Shown here: positions 53,643 through 62,328 of the stretch, one piece after another | How the letters are laid out: each line of letters opens with the position of its first letter | Position numbering within the stretch: position 1 is the stretch's first letter | Assembly (NCBI RefSeq): GCF_020329485.1 | Contig: NZ_JAGKJI010000035.1 | Coordinates: forward strand, 1-64,000 | From: Bradyrhizobium cenepequi | GTDB lineage: Bacteria; Pseudomonadota; Alphaproteobacteria; Rhizobiales; Xanthobacteraceae | Reading direction: 5' to 3' | Length of the DNA: 64,000 nucleotides | Made by a program: the position numbers and the translations under genes | The notes under the pieces: generated by a model | Told to the model about the DNA's origin: nothing | The model's database searches: none | What the model saw: only the letters and a program-made list of their open reading frames with translations

Positions 53643-54680
53643 GTGCGACTTCGCAGACAACGTTGGCAGCATCCGGAACTTCAGCCGGGCTGGATCGAGC
53701 GACCGCATCAGGTGCTGGCGCTCGGCGACCTGCCGCTCGAAAGCGGTGAACCCATTCGCGATTTCGAGATCAGCTATGTCACGCACGGGACCCGCGCCGG
53801 CGATAATGTCGTTCTGGTCCTGACTGCGATCGGTTCGACCCATCACCGGCTCGACTTCCTGGTTGGACCGGGGCGGCCACTTGATCCGGAGCACCACTTC
53901 ATCATTTGCGCCGATGCGATCGGAAACGGTCTGAGCACTTCCCCCAGCAATAGCGAGGCGCAGCCCGATCTTTCGTTTCCGAGGTTTTCCATCCGCGACA
54001 TGGTTGCAAGCCAGCGCAAGCTGCTCGACGCGCTCGGCGTGGAGCGGCTGGCCTCGATCGTCGGCGCGTCGATGGGCGGCATGCAGGCGCTGCAATGGGG
54101 CGTCAGCCATCCCGATTGCATGAGAAGCATCGTAGCGCTTGTTCCGATGGCGCGTACCCGTCCCTGGTCAGTTGCAATGAATGAAGTTGCCCGCCGGATC
54201 CTGCGGGCCGATCCTGGCTATCCGTCCGGTCCGTACGGTTCTGGCATTGAGGCCTGGGCTGCGTTGACGCGCGTCATCACCAACCGCGAACCAAGGGCAC
54301 TCGAAGGCGTCGCGGCGGCGGCTGTTCCGGGTCTTGTGGACCAGGTGGTCGAGACGGCGCGCGGCGTGGCGTCCGATCCGCTCGACTGGATTTATCAGAG
54401 CTGGGCCTACGATGCGCACGATGTCGGCACAACGCCCGGATTCGACGGCGATACGGCGGCGGCGCTGCGAACGATCAAGACGCCGACGTTGCTGCTTGTT
54501 CCCGCTCTGGACCTCTACAATCCGGTCGATGACGCCATCGAGGCGGCCCGATCCATTCCGGACGCCACGCTGGTGCGACTGGATGGTAACGCGGGCCACG
54601 CCGTTGCAGCCGATGCGTCGCCACAACTCGATGAAATTCGAGGTGCGATCGGCGAATTCCTGATCGGCCACGCTTGTTGA
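53643..54680 (+). CDS. MetX-like alpha/beta hydrolase (homoserine acetyltransferase family)
   Basis: A 345-residue enzyme. LESGEPIRDFEISYVTHGTR, the nucleophile elbow GASMGGMQALQWGVSHPD (Ser) and the His near GHAVAADA match homoserine O-acyltransferase/MetX-like acyltransferases. The GTG at 53643 has an AGGAG site at normal spacing; the ATG at 53637 is too close to it. The mature product is close to MetX length. It is divergent from the permease gene. Other alpha/beta hydrolases with the same fold are possible substrates-wise. Confidence 0.8.
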   Translation: MRLRRQRWQHPELQPGWIERPHQVLALGDLPLESGEPIRDFEISYVTHGTRAGDNVVLVLTAIGSTHHRLDFLVGPGRPLDPEHHFIICADAIGNGLSTSPSNSEAQPDLSFPRFSIRDMVASQRKLLDALGVERLASIVGASMGGMQALQWGVSHPDCMRSIVALVPMARTRPWSVAMNEVARRILRADPGYPSGPYGSGIEAWAALTRVITNREPRALEGVAAAAVPGLVDQVVETARGVASDPLDWIYQSWAYDAHDVGTTPGFDGDTAAALRTIKTPTLLLVPALDLYNPVDDAIEAARSIPDATLVRLDGNAGHAVAADASPQLDEIRGAIGEFLIGHAC

Positions 54681-54767
54681 AGAGGCCATCGTCATGCTCG
54701 CTCGCCCGGATCACGCCCAACAAGGGCGCGGTCCCGGCAATTCCGACAGCTGGCAACCGCGTCGTGG

Positions 54768-55601
54768 TTACGCGCGGTAAGCGGTCTTGTCGGTGCCGCG
54801 ATAGAGCACGCGCACCTGCTCTTCGGTGACGGCTTTGTGGAAGGCCAGCGCCTCGGGCTCGAGGTCGCGCTTCGGGACATGCTCCGGCTCGAAGTGATGG
54901 TAGGTGTCCTTGCCGCGCACCAGCGTTGCCCAGTCTCTTTGGCCCACGGCCTGCTTCAATCGCGTCGGGATATATCGAACCGCCAGACCGATGCGGCGGT
55001 CGTCGGAACGATTAGGTTCCGATCCATGGAATAGCAGCACGTGATGCAGCGAGGCCTGACCCGGTTTCAGTTCAACAAAAATGGCCTTTGACTCGTCGAC
55101 CTTGACGGCAATCTCCTGCCCCCGGGTCAGAAGGTTGTTCTGGTCGAAGGTGTCTTCGTGCGTGACCTGCTGCTTGTGGGTGCCGGCCACGAATTTCATG
55201 CAGCCGGAGACCTTGTTGGCCGGCGACATCGCGATCCAGGCGGTCGCGACGTCCGAGGAATCGAGGCCCCAATAGGTCGCATCCTGATGCCAGGAGACGA
55301 ACCCCGGATCATGGGGCTCCTTGATGAAGAAGCTGGTGTTCCAGCAGAGGATGTCCGGTCCCAGCAAGTCCTCGACTGCGTCCAGGATTTTCGGATGACG
55401 GATCATCTCGTTGATCCACGGGAAGAGCACGTGGCTGCGATGGCGCATCTCGCCCTTGATCGGTCCGCCGGTCCTCGCCTCATAGTCTTCCAGTTTGCCG
55501 CGAAATTCGCTGACCTCGCCCTCGGTCAGCGCGTTGACCGGAAAGTGGTAACCGCGCTCGCGATAGGCCGCGACTTCGTTCTCACTCAGCAGTTTCGTCA
55601 T
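54768..55601 (-). CDS. phytanoyl-CoA dioxygenase (PhyH) family enzyme
   Basis: A 277-residue Fe(II)/2-oxoglutarate dioxygenase-like protein. Iron ligands are His and Asp in FVSWHQDATYWGL and the distal His in HHVLLFHGSEPNRSDDRR, with the Arg that binds 2-oxoglutarate in the last segment. The start at ATG 55601 has an AGGAAG site; the upstream extension to 55730 is unlikely. It lies in a run of minus-strand genes with the membrane proteins and the sterol desaturase homologue. The substrate is unknown. Confidence 0.85.
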   Translation of the reverse strand: MTKLLSENEVAAYRERGYHFPVNALTEGEVSEFRGKLEDYEARTGGPIKGEMRHRSHVLFPWINEMIRHPKILDAVEDLLGPDILCWNTSFFIKEPHDPGFVSWHQDATYWGLDSSDVATAWIAMSPANKVSGCMKFVAGTHKQQVTHEDTFDQNNLLTRGQEIAVKVDESKAIFVELKPGQASLHHVLLFHGSEPNRSDDRRIGLAVRYIPTRLKQAVGQRDWATLVRGKDTYHHFEPEHVPKRDLEPEALAFHKAVTEEQVRVLYRGTDKTAYRA

Positions 55602-55653
55602 GGACTTCCTCCGATGTTTCTTTTCTTGTTGATCGGCAGAGCCTTGCCGGCAT

Positions 55654-55863
55654 TCATTGTCGCGCGCCGTCGCGCCGGACGCCGCCCGCGGTTTCCTCGC
55701 GTTTGACTTCGGGAAACAGCCACATCGCAAAGATCATGAAAAATCCGAGGAATGCAACAACGTACTGGATACGCTCGTGGCCCAGAACGTGCTGATAGTA
55801 AACCGCGATGGCCGCCACCAGCACGACGAGCAGGGAAAGTCCAAGTTTGATTCTTACGGGCAT
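55654..55863 (-). CDS. small membrane protein
   Basis: A 69-residue protein with two hydrophobic helices: GLSLLVVLVAAIAVYYQHVL and ERIQYVVAFLGFFMIFAMWL. The tail PEVKREETAGGVRRDGARQ is charged. The ATG at 55863 is preceded by GGGAGA. It belongs to the same cluster as the next gene. No family was recognised. Confidence 0.6.
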   Translation of the reverse strand: MPVRIKLGLSLLVVLVAAIAVYYQHVLGHERIQYVVAFLGFFMIFAMWLFPEVKREETAGGVRRDGARQ

Positions 55864-55882
55864 CACCTGAATCTCCCGGTGG

Positions 55883-56281
55883 CTACGACGTGGTTGCGAT
55901 GGATGACCATGCGACTTTCGCAAGGACCGCGAGAACGAGGATCTGAACGCCGACCAGCGCGGCAAGTCCGGCCGGACCATCCCGCAGCCGTGCCGGCCAT
56001 GCTTCGAACAGGCCGGGGGCAAACAGCACGACCAGCCCGATGACGATAACCAGCGTGCTCCATTTGAGTTCGGCATAGCCATACAATCCCGTGCCGGCCA
56101 GCAGGGCCGCGAGCAGAACGGCATTGCCGAACACTAGCACGGTGGCTGCATTTGATTTCGTCGCGTCCGGGCGCGAGCGCAGCGGAAACATGCCGGAGAC
56201 CATCAGGAACGCAATCGCGCCAACCGTCGCGAAGCCCGCAAACCAGAGCAGCGAAACCCAGCGTGGTTCGATGGCGTCCAT
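55883..56281 (-). CDS. small four-helix membrane protein
   Basis: A 132-residue membrane protein with four hydrophobic segments: SLLWFAGFATVGAIAFLMVS, NAATVLVFGNAVLLAALLAG, STLVIVIGLVVLFAPGLFEA and GVQILVLAVLAKVAWS. It is encoded between the PhyH-like gene and the sterol desaturase homologue with short gaps, so it is probably part of one operon. No family was recognised. Confidence 0.6.
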   Translation of the reverse strand: MDAIEPRWVSLLWFAGFATVGAIAFLMVSGMFPLRSRPDATKSNAATVLVFGNAVLLAALLAGTGLYGYAELKWSTLVIVIGLVVLFAPGLFEAWPARLRDGPAGLAALVGVQILVLAVLAKVAWSSIATTS

Positions 56282-56294
56282 GGAAACTCGCGGC

Positions 56295-57098
56295 CTATTC
56301 GGCGGGTGTGGCGAAGCCCGTTGGATGTCGCGTCAAGGCCGGCTTCGGCGTCCGCGAGGTCTTGCGCATGTCGGTCTTGACGAAACGGGTGTCGTAGCCG
56401 TTCAGGAGATGGCCAATCAGCCCGCGGTCGAGGTCCGAGGTCCCGAACAGCCAGTCCATGATCGGGAAGGTGAGGTTCATGTTCCGCTCCATCATGATCG
56501 ATTGATTGTGATGGGCGGCATGGTGACGCCGGATGGTGTTGACGAAGGGGACGTTGCGCACGAACCAGTTTTCGTCGACATGGCAGCAGAAATGCATGAA
56601 CTCGTAGATCAGGTACATCGATGTCGTGGTCGAGATCAGGAGCCAGCCGACATTGGGCGAGATCAGCCGGCCGAGCGCCAGCGCGGGCGGTATCGACATC
56701 ATGGTGAAGGTGACCAGCGCGTAGGGCGGAAAGAACGTCACACGCCAGTCATGATGGTCGGCGAAGCGCATCTCGGAGTCGGTGAAGAACTGGTGGTGCA
56801 TCAAGGTGTGCCGGTTGTAGATCGCGCGGAATGCCTTGACCTGCGACGGCCGGTGCATGACGAAACGGTGGATCCACCACTCGAAGAAGTTCGCGAACAG
56901 GAACGTCACCGGCACGATCGCGAGTTCCCACCAGCGCAGATTGACGACGTTGGCAAAATAGATCGAAAGCGCGGTGAACCCGATCACGTAGATGACGAAG
57001 ACGTGGAGCCAGCCATTGTACCATCCGGCGATGCGGTAGCGGTAGTTCGCCCGGTATTTCCGCTGCCGCTCCGTCATCGGACTAGACGATAATTCCAT
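56295..57098 (-). CDS. sterol desaturase/fatty acid hydroxylase family protein
   Basis: A 267-residue integral membrane di-iron protein. The eight-His motif is visible as FEWWIHRFVMHRPSQ, YNRHTLMHHQFFTDSEM, IYEFMHFCCHVDENWFV and IRRHHAAHHNQSIM. The hydrophobic helices are VFVIYVIGFTALSIYFANVV and LRWWELAIVPVTFLFANFFE. Such enzymes hydroxylate or desaturate lipids and alkyl chains with O2. It is the first gene of the minus-strand run. Confidence 0.86.
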   Translation of the reverse strand: MELSSSPMTERQRKYRANYRYRIAGWYNGWLHVFVIYVIGFTALSIYFANVVNLRWWELAIVPVTFLFANFFEWWIHRFVMHRPSQVKAFRAIYNRHTLMHHQFFTDSEMRFADHHDWRVTFFPPYALVTFTMMSIPPALALGRLISPNVGWLLISTTTSMYLIYEFMHFCCHVDENWFVRNVPFVNTIRRHHAAHHNQSIMMERNMNLTFPIMDWLFGTSDLDRGLIGHLLNGYDTRFVKTDMRKTSRTPKPALTRHPTGFATPAE

Positions 57099-57297
57099 CG
57101 CGCCTTCTCCCGTATCCCACTTCGATCCCGAGGCTGTTGCAGCGACTAATATATCATCAATCTATCACTGCGGCAAAGGGTCCGCGCGACGCTGGACGAG
57201 GCTTTCCTCCGAAAATATCGCTTGATGGGATGTCGCTCATATATTTATGGTATGCCAAGAGCGCACGGCAGATGCGCAACATAAACGGGAGGAACGG
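57099..57297. promoter_or_regulatory. divergent promoter region with candidate FCD-regulator site
   Basis: The 200-base gap between the divergent hydroxylase and livK-like genes contains TGGTATGCCA at 57248-57257, close to the TGGTATACCA-type operators of FCD/GntR regulators. An FCD-type regulator is encoded at the end of the window. No second half-site with proper spacing was found. A promoter is expected here, but the exact -35/-10 could not be fixed. Confidence 0.35.
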
Positions 57298-58572
57298 ATG
57301 AAGCTCACGCGTCGCGATTTTTCCAGACTTGCGGGTTCCGGGCTCGTTGCCGCCGCGATCTCGAAACTGTTCGCGCCTGCGCTGGCGCAGAACAAGCCGC
57401 TGCGGATCGGAATCATCGCGCCGCGGTCGGGCGCTGCCGGTACCGCCGGCGAGTGCGGCATCCGCGCTGTACAATGGGCTACCGAGCGGATGAACAAGGA
57501 AGGCGGTATCGCCGGACGCAAATTCGAGCTGGTGATCGAGGAAGAAACCAACCCAAAGGATACGATCGAGCGGCTTCGACGCTTAATCCTCCAGGAGAAG
57601 GTCGACGCCATCCACGGCCTGATCTCGACCGGTGTCAGCCTGGGCGTTGCGCCCGTCGCCGAGGAGGAGCAGGCGCTGGTCGTTATGTGGGATGGCACCA
57701 CCCAGGACGGCGTCAAGGAGATGATGCCGAATTCGAAATACGTCTTCCGCTCGACTGACAATGAATGCGAAGCGGTGATGGGGTCGCTGCTGGCGGTCAA
57801 GCATTTCAAGGGTAAGTTCAAGCGCGTCGCCGGCATCAACCCGGACTATTCTTACGGCCGCAACAACTGGGAGGCCTTCAAGCAAATCCTCGCGCGCTAT
57901 GGCGTGGAGACGGAATTCGTCGTCGAGCAATGGCCGAAGATCGGAACGATGGATCTGACCTCGCATATCGCCGCGCTGAATGCGGCCAAGCCGGACCTCA
58001 TCTTCTCGTCGATGCTGTTCGCCGATCTTCCGGTGTTCATGAAGCAAGGTCACGCGGCGGGCCTGTTCAACGGCGTAAAGATGGTGTTGCCGGCGGCGGG
58101 CTGGCAGATCAACCAGCTCAAGAAGGAGTTCACGCCCGAAGGCATCATCTTCGGACACAACACGCTGTACTTCGACCACCCGCAGGCTTCACCGCTGCAG
58201 AAGGCGTTCGTTCAGGACTACATGGACCGCTACAAGGAAGCCCCGCATTGGGAAGCCGATCGCGCCTATTTCGCGCTCGCCACCTACAAGGCCGGCGTGG
58301 AGGCCGCGCAGAAGGCGGGCGGCAAATGGCCGACCCAGGAGCAGGTGGCGGAGGCCATGCCCGGCCTTGAGGTAGAGAGCCTCGGTGGCAAGGGCCGTTT
58401 CCGCAAGGACAAGATTGCCGAGCAGGTGTTTTATCAGGGACCATCGACCAACACCAACAAGTACGATTTTCCGACGCTGGCTTCGATCGACACATTCCAG
58501 GCCGAACAGCTGCAAAAGCCGCCCGGTGCGGATTTCTGGGAATGGATCAAGACGGCAAAGATGCCGGTCTGA
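57298..58572 (+). CDS. livK: branched-chain amino acid-type ABC transporter solute-binding protein
   Basis: A 424-residue periplasmic receptor. A twin-arginine-like signal TRRDFSRLAGSGLVAAAISK precedes the type I fold: RIGIIAPRSGAAGTAGECGI, FRSTDNECEAVMGSLLAVKH and YSYGRNNWEAFKQILARYGV. I chose ATG 57298 with the GGGAGGA site; the frame extends to 57247. The Liv family carries a wide range of amides and aromatic acids, so leucine is not implied. It is first in livKHMGF. Confidence 0.86.
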   Translation: MKLTRRDFSRLAGSGLVAAAISKLFAPALAQNKPLRIGIIAPRSGAAGTAGECGIRAVQWATERMNKEGGIAGRKFELVIEEETNPKDTIERLRRLILQEKVDAIHGLISTGVSLGVAPVAEEEQALVVMWDGTTQDGVKEMMPNSKYVFRSTDNECEAVMGSLLAVKHFKGKFKRVAGINPDYSYGRNNWEAFKQILARYGVETEFVVEQWPKIGTMDLTSHIAALNAAKPDLIFSSMLFADLPVFMKQGHAAGLFNGVKMVLPAAGWQINQLKKEFTPEGIIFGHNTLYFDHPQASPLQKAFVQDYMDRYKEAPHWEADRAYFALATYKAGVEAAQKAGGKWPTQEQVAEAMPGLEVESLGGKGRFRKDKIAEQVFYQGPSTNTNKYDFPTLASIDTFQAEQLQKPPGADFWEWIKTAKMPV

Positions 58573-58575
58573 AAC

Positions 58576-59457
58576 ATGACAGAGCTGGTGGATGTTGTCC
58601 TTGGCGGGACATTCCACGCCGCCGTGCTGTTTCTCGTCGCGGCGGGACTGCAACTCGTGTTCGGCGTGCAGAAGATCGTCAATCTCGCCTGCGGCTCGTT
58701 CTATGCGCTCGGCGCGTATTTCGGCATCACGGCGGTCGGCTTGGCGATCAAGCTCGGCATGCCACCCGTGTTGTTTCTCCCGGTTCTGGTTGTGGCGGGG
58801 CTCGTAATCGGCCTGGTCGGATTGCCGATCGAGCGCGTCCTGCGCACGATCTATCGCCGTGACGAGAGCTATCAGCTGTTAATCACGTTCGGCTTCCTCC
58901 TGATGTTTCAGGACGTCTTCCGCTATCTCTGGGGCGCCACCCCGCGCACGATGGACAACGTCTATCTCGCCTATGGCTCCGCGCAGTTTCTCGGCGTCCG
59001 GGTCCCGACCTATAATCTGCTCGTGATCGCGGCAAGTTTGGCTATCGCGGTGGGCCTTGGTCTGTTTCTGGAGCGCACGAAGATCGGACGCATCGTGCGC
59101 GCCACGGCTGAAAACCGCGACATGGCCGAGGGTCTCGGCGTCAACGCCTCGAAGATCTTTGCGCTCGTTTTCACGGTGGGTTGCATGCTGGGCACGGTCG
59201 GCGGTGCGCTGGTGGTGCCTTCAAGCGCGGCATCGCTCGACATGGCGGTCGAGCTTGTGGTCGAGTCGTTTGCGGTTGTCGTGATCGGCGGGCTGGGCAG
59301 CATGCGCGGCGCACTGGTCGGAGCGCTCGTTGTCGGCCTGATGCGCGCGGCGGCGATTTCGCTGGTGCCCGAGATGGAGATGCTGTCGGTCTACCTCGTC
59401 GTCGTCCTTGTCCTGATTGTCAGGCCGGCCGGCCTGTTCGGAAAGGCGGCCGCGTGA
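58576..59457 (+). CDS. livH: ABC transporter permease LivH-like
   Basis: A 293-residue membrane protein with about eight hydrophobic helices: AAGLQLVFGVQKIVNLACGS, ITVGLAIKLGMPPVLFL-like stretches, and ESFAVVVIGGLGSMRGALVG in the last third. Its ATG follows the livK stop at close spacing, and its stop overlaps the GTG of livM. It forms the transmembrane channel with livM. Confidence 0.9.
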   Translation: MTELVDVVLGGTFHAAVLFLVAAGLQLVFGVQKIVNLACGSFYALGAYFGITAVGLAIKLGMPPVLFLPVLVVAGLVIGLVGLPIERVLRTIYRRDESYQLLITFGFLLMFQDVFRYLWGATPRTMDNVYLAYGSAQFLGVRVPTYNLLVIAASLAIAVGLGLFLERTKIGRIVRATAENRDMAEGLGVNASKIFALVFTVGCMLGTVGGALVVPSSAASLDMAVELVVESFAVVVIGGLGSMRGALVGALVVGLMRAAAISLVPEMEMLSVYLVVVLVLIVRPAGLFGKAAA

Positions 59458-60467
59458 GCAACCAGTCGATCGATATCGGCTCGGAAACGGTCGTGCGTCG
59501 GACCGTGTTGCGGCCCAACGGGTTGCGGGTGCTGCTGGGGCTGACCGTCATCATGGCGCTGCTGCCGTTCATTGCGTCGCCCTATGTGCTGCTGCTGATG
59601 CTGCCGTTCATCGGGTACAGTATCGCGCTCCTGGGCTTCAACCTTCTGTTCGGCAACACCGGTCTTCTATCGTTCGGTCACGCGCTGTTTCTCGGTGTCG
59701 GCGCCTATACGGCCGCGGCCCTGACCTCGAAATTCGGCGTGCTCAGTTTCGAACTGTTGCTGCTTGTGGCGACATTGATGTCCGCCCTGGTGTCGCTCGT
59801 GGTCGGCGCCCTCTGTGTTCGTTACACAAGAATTTTCTTCGGCATGCTGACGCTGGCATTCGGTATGCTGTTCCACTCCTTTTTGTTCAAGTTCTACTAC
59901 ATCACCGGCGGCGATCAGGGCATGCGCGTGCTGCGTCCGCTGTTGCTTGGAATGGAATGGCGGGGAGGGAAGACTGCATTCCTGACCGGTCCGTTCTATT
60001 ACTATGCACTGCTGCTGTTCGCGCTGCTGGGTCTCGTGATGTGGCGCATCACGCAATCGCCATTCGGCCTGCATCTGCGCGCGATCCGTGAGAACGCCGG
60101 CAAGGCCGCCTATGTCGGCGTGCAGATCTTTCGGATGCGGCTGGCTGCGTTTGTGATCTCGGCCGTATACGGCGGCATCGGCGGGACTATTTTGGCCGTC
60201 ACCACCGGCCTCGCCGATCCGGAACTCGCATACTGGACCCATTCCGGAAATCTGGTGTTCATGGCCGTGCTCGGCGGCAGCGGGACATTTGCGGGGCCTG
60301 CGATCGGAGCGTTGGTTTTCGTGGTACTGCAGGATTTCGTAATGTCGATCACCCAGTACTGGCGGTTTGTGATGGGCGCCGTGCTGGTGCTGCTGGTGGT
60401 GTTCATGCCACAGGGCCTGTCGGGCACCGTCGAGGCGCTGGTCAACCGGCGTCAGGGAGGGCGATGA
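59454..60467 (+). CDS. livM: ABC transporter permease LivM-like
   Basis: A 337-residue membrane protein. I chose the GTG at 59454, which overlaps the livH TGA (GTGA). Its key motifs are GNTGLLSFGHALFLGVGAYT, SPFGLHLRAIRENAGKAAYV and LGGSGTFAGPAIGALVFVVL. It completes the permease pair of the Liv transporter. Confidence 0.9.
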   Translation: MSNQSIDIGSETVVRRTVLRPNGLRVLLGLTVIMALLPFIASPYVLLLMLPFIGYSIALLGFNLLFGNTGLLSFGHALFLGVGAYTAAALTSKFGVLSFELLLLVATLMSALVSLVVGALCVRYTRIFFGMLTLAFGMLFHSFLFKFYYITGGDQGMRVLRPLLLGMEWRGGKTAFLTGPFYYYALLLFALLGLVMWRITQSPFGLHLRAIRENAGKAAYVGVQIFRMRLAAFVISAVYGGIGGTILAVTTGLADPELAYWTHSGNLVFMAVLGGSGTFAGPAIGALVFVVLQDFVMSITQYWRFVMGAVLVLLVVFMPQGLSGTVEALVNRRQGGR

Positions 60468-60468
60468 G

Positions 60469-61269
60469 ATGCAGCCCGCTCGCGCCGCCGATACGTCACC
60501 GTTGTTCCAGGCCATCAACGTCTCGAAATCCTTTGGCGCGTTCAAGGCGCTCAGCAATGTCTCCCTCCATGTCAACGACGGCGAGTTCATCTCGATCGTC
60601 GGGCCGAACGGGGCCGGCAAAACGACGCTAGTCAACGTTGCGACCGGCCTGCTGCGGCCTACGGCCGGCGAGGTGCGCTTCATGGGCCGCGATATCGCCG
60701 GCGTCGGGCCGGTCGAACTCGCAAGGCGCGGCATGTCGCGCGCCTTTCAACTGGTCAACATCTTCCCGGCGCTGACAGTGCGTGAAACGCTGGCGGTTGC
60801 GGTCGCCTCCCGCCTGTGCCGCGTCGGCAATCCGTTCCGCTCGCTGCGGCGCGATGACGTGCTGCAGGCCGATGCCGAACGCATTGCCGAAGTGCTCGGG
60901 CTGCGCGCCAGACTTGAAACGATTGCCTCGACGCTGTCGCAGGGCGAGAAGAAACTGCTGGATATCGCCAGCGCCTTTGCACTCAAACCGTCGGTCATCC
61001 TGCTGGACGAGCCGACCAGCGGCGTATCGACCGGCGACAAGCACTCGATCATGGAAGTTCTGGTGTCGGCGGCGAAGGCGGCCGGTGTGCGCGGCATTGT
61101 CCAGGTCGAGCACGATATGGATCTGGTCGAACGGTACTCGCATCGCATTGTTGCGCTGCAGGAAGGCCGCGTGTTGGCCGATATGCCGCCAAAGGAATTC
61201 TTCGCCGATCCCACCATGCTCGCGGCGGTGGTCGGAACGCGCCCGCAAACCCTGAGAAAGGCGCATTGA
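60469..61269 (+). CDS. livG: ABC transporter ATP-binding protein LivG-like
   Basis: A 266-residue ATPase. Walker A is VGPNGAGKTTLVN, the signature is LSQGEKKLLDIASAF (a Q in place of the usual G at position 3), and Walker B is PSVILLDEPTSG. It hydrolyses ATP for import with LivF. It starts one base after the livM stop and overlaps livF. Confidence 0.93.
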   Translation: MQPARAADTSPLFQAINVSKSFGAFKALSNVSLHVNDGEFISIVGPNGAGKTTLVNVATGLLRPTAGEVRFMGRDIAGVGPVELARRGMSRAFQLVNIFPALTVRETLAVAVASRLCRVGNPFRSLRRDDVLQADAERIAEVLGLRARLETIASTLSQGEKKLLDIASAFALKPSVILLDEPTSGVSTGDKHSIMEVLVSAAKAAGVRGIVQVEHDMDLVERYSHRIVALQEGRVLADMPPKEFFADPTMLAAVVGTRPQTLRKAH

Positions 61270-61988
61270 TGCTGGACCTGTCGAACCTGAAAGTCGACAT
61301 CGAGGGTAGCCGCATCCTCAACGGCATTGGCCTGTCGGTGGCCGCGGGTGAGCTGGTTTGCCTGGTCGGGCGAAACGGTGCCGGCAAGACCACGACATTT
61401 CGCAGCATCATGGGATATCGCCGCGCGCGGTCGGGCAGCATAAGCTTCGAGGGCGCCGACCTGACAAAGCTGCCGACCTGGCGGATCGCGCAGCGCGGCA
61501 TCGGCTTTTCACCGGAGGAATCGGAAGTCTACACCGACCTGACCGTGGCCGAGAATCTCGAGCTCTCGACCTGGACACGGCCGACCGGGCGGGCGGCCAC
61601 TGCCCGCATCGAGGAGGCCTACACGGTGTTTCCAAAGCTGCGGCAGTATCTGGCGCGCGGCGGCGGGCAGTTGTCCGGCGGCGAGCGCAAGATGGTGTCG
61701 ATCGCCCGTGCGCTGACGCTCGACCCGAAGCTGCTGCTGCTCGACGAGCCGTTCGAGGGGCTGTCGCCGGCGATCATTCCACTGATTGCCGAGGGCATCG
61801 GTTCGATCCGGGCAATGGGGAAGGGCGTGTTGATGGCCGAATCCAATGTCCACCATATTCCCGATTATGTTGACCGGATCTATGTTCTGGAGCGCGGCGA
61901 GATGATGTTCTCGGGAACGTTGGCGCAGGCCCATCGTGACCGCGATGTCATGCGGGTGATTGCAGGCCAGATCGAGGTCGTCTCGTGA
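61269..61988 (+). CDS. livF: ABC transporter ATP-binding protein LivF-like
   Basis: A 239-residue ATPase. Walker A is VGRNGAGKTTTFR, the signature is LSGGERKMVSIARAL and Walker B is LLLLDEPFEGLSP. The ATG at 61269 overlaps the livG TGA by one base. It pairs with LivG. Confidence 0.93.
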   Translation: MLDLSNLKVDIEGSRILNGIGLSVAAGELVCLVGRNGAGKTTTFRSIMGYRRARSGSISFEGADLTKLPTWRIAQRGIGFSPEESEVYTDLTVAENLELSTWTRPTGRAATARIEEAYTVFPKLRQYLARGGGQLSGGERKMVSIARALTLDPKLLLLDEPFEGLSPAIIPLIAEGIGSIRAMGKGVLMAESNVHHIPDYVDRIYVLERGEMMFSGTLAQAHRDRDVMRVIAGQIEVVS

Positions 61989-62019
61989 CGCCGCCAATCC
62001 TGGAAGATGGGAGAGCAGC

Positions 62020-62328
62020 ATGAAGCACTATGTCGGAGACCGGACCATCGACGGGGTCAAGGTGACCGTCGATGGCGCACCGCTTGATCCCTGTACTGGC
62101 GTCAAGGAGTTCACAAAGAACGGTTTTGAGTGGAGCTATGAGGGACCGGAGCCGCGCCAGCTCGCGCTGGCCCTGTTGGTCAATCATCTCGGCGACACGA
62201 GTAAGGCTATGGCGTCCGTCGAGCCCTTCATGCAGGCTGTCGTGGCGAACTTCGGAAACGAGTGGGAAATGACCTCAGCCGACATCGATGAAGCCCTCGC
62301 CGCGCTTCCCGGCAAGGCGGTGGCCTGA
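62020..62328 (+). CDS. DUF6166-like small protein
   Basis: A 102-residue protein: MKHYVGDRTIDGVKVTVDGA, then GFEWSYEGPEPRQLALALLV and NHLGDTSKAMASVEPFMQ. The GDRTIDG-x-x-VTVDG and GFEWxYxGxxPxQLALAxLxxHLGD patterns match DUF6166. Its TGA overlaps the ATG of the alcohol dehydrogenase by one base (TGATG), so the two are coupled. The function is unknown. Confidence 0.8.
   Translation: MKHYVGDRTIDGVKVTVDGAPLDPCTGVKEFTKNGFEWSYEGPEPRQLALALLVNHLGDTSKAMASVEPFMQAVVANFGNEWEMTSADIDEALAALPGKAVA

Noticed and set aside
59667..60734. A 355-codon minus-strand frame across livM and livG
   Set aside because: Antisense to two well-supported transporter genes; no motifs.
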